From Ascochyta rabiei (taxonomy: Eukaryota; Ascomycota; Dothideomycetes; Pleosporales; Didymellaceae): DNA of 64,000 bases. The DNA lies in the NCBI RefSeq assembly GCF_004011695.2, contig NC_082423.1, positions 1,302,001 through 1,366,000 on the forward strand. The letters run 5' to 3'. A model generated the notes under the pieces. The model did not search any database, had not been told where the DNA came from, and saw only the letters and a list, made by a program, of their open reading frames with translations. Positions 56,875 to 64,000 of the stretch are shown here, one piece after another (positions within the stretch are counted from its first letter, which is position 1; the number at the start of each line of letters is the position of its first letter). A program made the position numbers and the translations under genes.

Positions 56875-57358
56875 TGTTGAAGTTGTACTTTAGTTAAAGA
56901 CTGTAAGCACTGATTCTATTGGTTCTTGGGGATGAGTACTGGTGGATTGGTTGGGGTTATCAACTAAGCAAAGATTTTAAAGATAGGGTGCACTAAATAG
57001 TACAGAGTAGACTGTCTAGTTTAAGCGCAGGTTAAGATTCTAAAGACAAACTTAATTAACAAGGTTAAATATAAACTATAAAAGTTATGTTCCTACTAGA
57101 TATATACTAAGGAGATACAATACTTATTAATAAGTAACTAGAGTTCGTCTAATAAAATACATAAGGGTGCTTGTAGATAAGCATATTATACTATACTTAT
57201 TAATAAGCAGTTATATATATTATGCTTATTAACAAGCAATTACATAATAACCCTTTCTATCCTGTCCTTCTCTACTGTTTGTTCCTTTAGGGCAGAGTTA
57301 GGGGTCTTATTTAGCTAGTACTTATATTTGTGCTGTGCCCTAGCATAGGATTATAACA
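56875..57358 (-). repeat. 3' LTR of the antisense Gypsy-A copy
   Basis: 484 bp, TGTTGAAG to TTATAACA on the plus strand. Homologous to 8955-9441 and, inverted, to 7582-8075. Confidence 0.8.
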
Positions 57359-60300
57359 CTATCCCTTCTTCTTCTTAAGTTTGTCCTTAAACTACATAAT
57401 TGTCTGTTAGAGTTTTATATATTCTGTAATCTCTACATCTAGTAACCTATAAGTTAAGATGTTCTTTTATACCTACAACATCTGTCTTATATTAGAAATC
57501 TGTTAAGCTAATATACCTGCTAAAGTCCCTTATAATTTTTGTTTTTTTAGCAGCTATAAGTGCTATATTATGCTAGGTAGTCTAAAAGGTCTAAAGTGTG
57601 CTAAGTGCATAAAGGCTAGCAAGCTATATTTAAAAATTTCTTAGGTATTATTAGATAATACTTATAGGGAGTATAAGAAAGAGGTAGAAGTAGACAAGTT
57701 GCTCCTTATAACTGTAATTGCGTAATTATTGCGTAATAATAAAATCCTAAAACAGGCAAATAAGCATGTATGGCAAAAGGCGCTGTATTTAGTAAATAGA
57801 ATAGTTAAGGCTAGCAAGTTAGACCTAGCTAAGGAAGTTAATTCTAACTATTCTGTAGCGTCTATTAGCATATATGTCTCGCCAGCTACCTAGAGTACTC
57901 TTAGTTTAATTAAAGAGTCTACAGTAGATTATAGTACTTAGGTACTAATTAGTAGCAGCTTATAAGGTATATAGGTAGTTCCTATATATTTTCTAAGTCT
58001 AGGTATCCTAATTATTTAACTAGGTCCCTTTGTTAATCGCTATTTCCCTTATATATTACTGTTTTTTTAACTTCCTATTTATCTTTAATATTAGCTTAGT
58101 AATAGGAGTTCTTCTAGATAGACGTTCTAGAGTTAGCTAGTTCTAATAGCAATATGTGGAACACTAGATAGATCTTTGTATCCTTTAGCAGATTAAGTCT
58201 ATAGTTAACTAGGCTTATCTACTTTAAAATAAAAAAGGGTCTAACTTGAACGTAGTCTAGTTTTTTTGTTAGTCTTTATATGCGAAGGTTTTTTATAAGG
58301 AGATAGACTTTATCCCCCTCTTTTAGCTAAGGCGCTGTTTTTCTTTTCTAGTTAACATATAAGATTGCTTATTCTTAAGCCTTACTAATATTTTCTTATA
58401 CTTTCTTATGCACTTCTTTTAGTCTTACTATTAAGGATATTACTAATTTAGTCTAAATTAGCGTGTCTAGGCTTCTAGTAAAGAGATTAAGGTGCATCCT
58501 GTAATTTAGGAAGAACAGTAATTCTTCTATTACTTCTAATAATTTGTTATTATATGTGATTTGTGCTATAGGTAACAGTAAAACCTAGTTATCTTGCTGC
58601 TAGTTGCTGTATATCTGTAGGTATGTTTCTATAGTCTAATTTATTCTTTTAGTCTATCTGTCTGTCTATAGATAATAGGCTGTTAAAAGCTTCTTCTTAG
58701 TACCTATAGCTGCTAAGAGCTTAGTCTAATAATTTAACGTAAAGAGCTTGTCTTAATTACTAATAATTAATTCTAGTATGCTATAATGCCTTATGTGTTA
58801 ATCTAGGAACACTTATATAAGCTGCTCTGTAGTATAACTATATTAAAACAGTATTATTTTAGTGTACTTAGTAAATCTATTAGCTATAACAAAGATTAAG
58901 TTGTAGTTGTATCTAGTTATAGGGCCTCTTAAGATAGGTAGCTGTGTAACAAAGTCTATTATAATGTTTATCTATAGCGCTGTTATTAGCTCTATTACCT
59001 GTATTTCTCTCTATTTTGCGTGTGTACTGTGTTTTCTTTGCTAACAGTTAATAAAGTTCTTAATGTATTTAGTAGCCTTGTCCTTTATATTACTAAATCT
59101 ATAGTGTTACTTAATAAGTTCTGTTATGTGTGTAATTCTAGAGTGTCTATATAGTAGGTTATTGTGGTAATTAGCTATAATTTTGTTCTAAAGTTCCTTT
59201 AGTACGTCTAATATAATGCGCTGTTTGTTTTTAATTTGCATTATATTGTTTAGTTACTGCAATAGTCTAAGTAACCTATTATTATTAATTCCTAGTACTG
59301 TAAACTAGTTTATTGTCTTTTCTCTAGTAAGGTTGTATTGTCTGCTAAGCGTGTTAGCTCTACTATTGTCTTTGCCTAGCGTATATAATATCTTAAATTT
59401 ATATTATCTAAGTATCTTAGACTAACGTACTTGTTGTTAATTTAAGACCTTAGTAGTATTAAAGTATACTAGGTTCTTATAGTTAGTGTAGATAGTAAGT
59501 TCTAAGTAGCTTTCTACGTATAGTTGCTAATATTCTAGAGCTAATATAATTATAAGTAATTCTTTGTTATGTATATTGTAGCGTTCTTTAGGTCCTAAGA
59601 ACTTACGTAAGTAGTAAGTAATAGGGTGCTATAGTGTATCCTTTTCTTATATAATATATGCGCCTAATTTAAGATCTAAGGCGTTAGTCTCTATGCACAC
59701 TAGTTGACTACTATAAAATATAATTAGCGTAGGAAGTGTAATATAGGCTTACTTAAGTGCCTTAAACACATTGTTCTGTTCTTATCCCTACTTAAATAGT
59801 GTATCCTTCTGCGTAAGCTTTGTTAGCAGAATTGCAATCTTAGAGTAGTCCTTAATAAAGCGTTAGTTAAACTTAACAAATCCCAAGAATTCCTAGATCT
59901 TTTTAACCGTTTTTACCGTTTACTAAGTCTTAACTACTTCTACTTTTATTAGACTAATCCTAACTCTATATTGTCCTACAATATACTCTAGAAATTTAAC
60001 TTCCTCCTTATGCTATTTACACTTCTTAGGTTTAATTTATAGGTCTGTCTGCCTTAGGCATTCTAGCACTTCTGTAACATGTTATTTATGCTTTTCTAAT
60101 ATCTTTAAGTATACTAGGATATTGTCTAGAAATACTACTACAGTTCTGTTAACGTGTAATCTTAGGACGTTATTAATTAACCCCTAGTATATTGCTAGTG
60201 CGTTTGTTAGACTAAATAGTATAACTAGGTACTTATAGAGTCTATATTGCGTTCTAAATGCTATTTTCTATTCTTCTTCTTCCTTTATGCGTATAAGGTT

Positions 60301-62040
60301 GTACGCGCCTTATAGGTCTAACACAGTAAAGTACTAAGCTCTTACTAGCTAGTCCTGCAACTCTGTAATGTTTAGAAGCAGGTAGTAGTTTTTAATAGTT
60401 ATTTTATTAAGCTTCTAGAAGTTAATATAAGGTTATAGCTTGCTATCCTTCTTGGGAACAAACATAATTAGGTACCCTGTAGGTAATTCTAATCTTCTAA
60501 TAAATCCCTTCTTAAGGTTCTCCTTAATATACTTGCAAAGTACTTTAAGTTCCTTTTCTAATAACTAATATAATAGCCTAAAAGTTAGTATCTTTCCTTT
60601 CTAGAGCTTAATCTTATAATCCTAGGGTTTATGCTTAGGTAGGGCTTTTACTAAAAGCTCTTCTCTAAACATCTCTGCGTACTGTCTGTCCACGTTAGGG
60701 ATAGCAGAAGGTGCACTCCTCTCCTCCTTAACTCTTGCTTTGTAATCTGTAGGGCGTTTAGCATCTACATAGTTAACTACTCTATCTTAGCGCATCTTAT
60801 ATATTAAAGAGACATTATTTATCTCCTTTTTATCTACTAGCTACTGCGTGCGCTGCGTAGGCGTAGATACATTAGTGCTGTATTTATATCCTTTTTAATA
60901 AAAGTCTTTCTTATACCTAGTCTATCTTTAGGTTATACTTTTATAACTAGGGAAGTCCTAATATGTTATTGTGCGTGGGCTTTGTAAAGATGTCTGGGTT
61001 TATTTCCTTATAGTGCCCCTATATCTGTAGGGGTGCTGCTATTACTTTAAACATAATTAATAGTTTGTCTAGCATTAATTCTCTATTAGCTACTTAAAGT
61101 AAGTAAGGGTTCTCCTTATAATATAATCTAAGTCTAGCCTACTATATTGCTGTTCTAGATATATAACTTACTTATGCTCCTAAGTCTAAGAGTACTGTTA
61201 AGGGTACCCTATTTAGTTTAATAGGTAGCTTAATAAGGTAATTGTTTCTAATGCTATTAATAGATTGATCCCTAGGGCCTGTAGGCGCTAGCCTAAAAAG
61301 GTCCTCTCTTTACTAAACCCTTTAAACTCCTTAGTACTGCAATGCTCCTTACAATCTGCTTTAAGGCAGTTCTATCAGCGTGTGTTGTAGTAACTTCTAT
61401 TAACTACTAGCTGTATTTGCATTGTAGCCTGTAGGTTATCTGTTCTAGGAAAGTGTGTATTCTAATGTTTGTTAATAAGATAAAGTTTACATAGGTTATT
61501 ATAACACTAGTACTTTTAACTACAACATAGGCTTTGTTATGCTAGGAACTATCTTGTACTAAGCTTCTTGTTATAGTAGATTATGTATTTGTCCTTAGTG
61601 TATACTGTCCACGTAAGGTTTCTATATTTTAGGTTTTAGTAGTCTAAGATATACTATAGTTATAGGCTAATTATTAGTAGTACTTCTTTCTACTTCTGTA
61701 TACGTTCTAGGCTAAGCTATATTTCTTATTTACACTAAAGCTAGTCTTTAGCTTCTTCTAGGTTATTAGCAAACTATTTACTATTGTTAATTTCTTTTCT
61801 AAACTAGTAAACAAGCTGTTAGAGTTCTAGTTTAATTCTGTAAATTTAGGTACTCCTATAGAACTAACAAGTTCCTAATACATTTAGTAATAGGCTTCTT
61901 TATTGTTACGCTTCTAGCGTTATTAAGCTAGGCGTTCTTGTTTGCGTGTTAGTAGGGAGCTAACTTAGTTAAACTCTTGCCCTAAGGTGTCTAGTAGGTT
62001 ATCTATCTTTTGCTGGTTATTGTTAGAGTAGTATTCTAGA
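57359..62040 (-). mobile_element. Gypsy-A internal region, antisense, RIP-degraded
   Basis: It is collinear in reverse with the element at 1-7581: a polypurine tract (57360-57372), chromodomain/integrase end (about 57950-58400), integrase (58500-59200), RNase H (59350-59800), reverse transcriptase (about 60000-60650, polymerase box readable as VVVFLDNILVY near 60125-60150) and gag (about 61250-62040). It lacks the Fot inserts and the solo LTR found in the first copy. A 5' LTR was not found. No long open frames. Confidence 0.82.
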
Positions 62041-62211
62041 AGAGGGAAAACAGGTATAGGGTTAGACGAACATTAAAATTTTAAATTTTAAATTTTAGGG
62101 TGGAATAGGAAGCGCACAATTGCGCAAAGAGAACTTACTCTTCAGAATTCCAGCCTAAGCAGTGGTTCTTAAGTTATTGGCGCTGGAAGGGGGTGCTGTT
62201 GCGGGCGCAGG

Positions 62212-63520
62212 ACACAGAGCGCGCTAGGCTAAGAAGAGTTATTATTGCCTACCTCTACCTCTAGCGCCACGCAGCTAGCAACTACTGTAGCTAAGCCTAG
62301 AGAGGTAGAACCTTATGCTGTAAGTTAAATATAACTTTTAGAGCTATAATATAAGTTATAGTTATAGTGCTGTTAGTAGGTACTACTACAGGGCAGGACG
62401 CAGAGCGCGCTAGGCTAAGAAGAGTTATTATTGCCTACCTCTACCTCTAGCGCCACACAGCCAGTAACTACTGTAGCTAAGCCTAAAGAGGTAGAACCTT
62501 ATGCTGTAAGTTAAACGTAACTTGCAGAGCTATAATATAAGTTGTAGTTATAGTGCTGTTAGTAGGTACTACTGCAGCGCAGGACGCAGAGCGCGCTAGG
62601 CTAAGAAGAGTTATTATTGCCTACCTCTACCTCCAGCGCTACGCAGCTAGTAACTACTGTAGCTAAGCTTAGAGAGGTAGAACCTTATGCTGTAAGTTAA
62701 ACGCAACTTACAGAGCTATAATATAAGTTATAGTTATAGTGCTGTTAGTAGGTACTGCTACAGCGCAGGACGTAGAGCGCGCTAGGCTAAGAAGAGTTAT
62801 TATTACCTACCTCTACCTCTAGTGCTACGTAGCTAGTAACTACTATATCTAAGCCTAAAGAGGTAGAACCTTATACTGTAAGTTAAACGTAACTTACAGA
62901 GCTATAATATAAGTTGTAGTTATAGTGCTATTAGTAGGTACTGCTGCAGCGCAGAACGCAGAGCGCGCTAGGCTAAGAAGAGTTATTATTACCTACCTCT
63001 ACCTCTAGCGCCACACAGCCAGTAACTACTGTAGCTAAGCCTAAAGAGGTAGAACCTTATGCTGTAAGTTAAACGTAACTTGCAGAGCTATAATATAAGT
63101 TGTAGTTATAGTGCTGTTAGTAGGTACTACTGCAGCGCAGGACGCAGAGCGCGCTAGGCTAAGAAGAGTTATTATTGCCTACCTCTACCTCCAGCGCTAC
63201 GCAGCTAGTAACTACTGTAGCTAAGCTTAGAGAGGTAGAACCTTATGCTGTAAGTTAAACGCAACTTACAGAGCTATAATATAAGTTATAGTTATAGTGC
63301 TGTTAGTAGGTACTGCTACAGCGCAGGACGTAGAGCGCGCTAGGCTAAGAAGAGTTATTGTTGCCTACCTTTATCTCTAGCGCCACACAGCCAGCAACTA
63401 CTACAGCTAAGCCTAGGCAGGTAGAACCTTATGCTGTAAGTTAAACGCAGCTTATAGAGCTACAATCTAAGATGTAGATATATTATACTATAACTTATAG
63501 TTATAGATATATAATTCTTT
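62212..63520. repeat. 186-bp satellite array (7 units) with higher-order duplication
   Basis: The landmark GAGCGCGCTAGG recurs at 62217, 62403, 62589, 62775, 62961, 63147 and 63333, an exact 186-bp period. Units 2 and 5 and units 3 and 6 appear identical over most of their length, while units 1, 4 and 7 differ, so a 558-bp block was duplicated recently. Variation between other units is largely C/T and G/A. Each unit has a self-complementary pair (CTACCTCTACCTCTAG and CTAGAGAGGTAG). Confidence 0.92.
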
Positions 63521-64000
63521 AACTTGCATATAACTTATAGAGCTATAATCTAAGTTATAGATATATTGTTCTATCCTAGGGCGTCAAGTCAACTCAGCCC
63601 TAAGTTGCGTTAGGGGCTTGTTTTAGTTAGGGACAAGATATCCCAGCGCCGGCGTATTTTTAAGCATATGGGCCTGGTTGCGTTATACTTAAGAGCTAGT
63701 TTTAATAGGTTCCTGCAGGCTAATCTTTCTAAAACTTAAGTATGTTAATTAGTAGGTTACATTATATATTAACAGTAATTTGCAGACCTATAGCTTGTGT
63801 AGTTAATGTTGTTAGGGTTTTGTGTTTGAGGTTGGGGTAAGGTTTGTGAGGCCGCAACAGCCCACGCGACTAGGTTCGGAGGCGTTCTGAGATTACGACC
63901 AGCGATCACTAACGTTACCCACACGCGTAGCTGCGTTAAATATACAGGTAGAAAGACGCGTCAACAGCGCTATAGATAGCATGCAGTCCGTAGTTAAATG
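63521..64000. other. Unassigned region after the satellite
   Basis: It starts with AT-rich TATAACTTATAG repeats, then changes from about 63585 to mixed composition. From about 63810 it is GC-richer with TCA/TGA triplets, possibly the edge of non-repeat DNA. No gene seen. Confidence 0.4.

Noticed and set aside
62212..63520. Could the evenly spaced repeats be a CRISPR array?
   Set aside because: The whole 186-bp unit repeats, with no unique spacers, in a eukaryotic context.

Overview
The window looks like nuclear DNA of a filamentous ascomycete (Pezizomycotina). It holds two small gene islands inside a large transposon graveyard. Genes have many 50-110 bp introns with CTAAC/CTGAC-type branch sites. 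The repeats carry the signature of repeat-induced point mutation (RIP): Trp codons read TAG, Gln codons read TAA/TAG, and no transposon reading frame is intact. I saw no rRNA, tRNA or CRISPR array.

Layout. 1-8075: a Ty3/Gypsy chromovirus (Gypsy-A) with two same-length Fot1/pogo-like DNA transposons and a small solo LTR inside it. 8076-9903: LINE ends and a Gypsy-A solo LTR. 9904-15015: a complete Ty1/Copia element with perfect target duplication. 15016-18227: first gene island, one homeobox plus C2H2 zinc-finger regulator gene. 18228-20857: truncated Fot and Copia copies. 20858-42694: a second Gypsy element (Gypsy-B) interrupted by another Copia, which itself holds a solo LTR, and by a full-length Tad-type LINE. 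It also has an unexplained antisense reading frame before its 3' LTR. 43.7-55.4 kb: second gene island. 55446-64000: LINE end, an inverted LTR pair, an antisense Gypsy-A copy and a 186-bp satellite.

The second island is the highlight. Five genes, four of them rebuilt here exon by exon with all phases matching, look like a compact biosynthetic cluster: an S9-family serine peptidase (-), a small gene encoding a 20-residue peptide repeated about 6.8 times (+), an AsaB/CmcJ-family oxygenase (-), a cytochrome P450 (+) and an Fe(II)/2-oxoglutarate dioxygenase (+). There are two divergent promoter pairs. No PKS, NRPS or terpene synthase is visible. The repeated-peptide gene is missed by simple ORF calling because its start lies in a tiny first exon. 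Nearly all differences between repeat units are synonymous in one frame, which identifies the coding frame. The working hypothesis is a ribosomally synthesised peptide (RiPP) pathway whose precursor and peptidase both lack a signal peptide, unlike the Kex2-processed dikaritin type. The chemistry is inferred, not shown.
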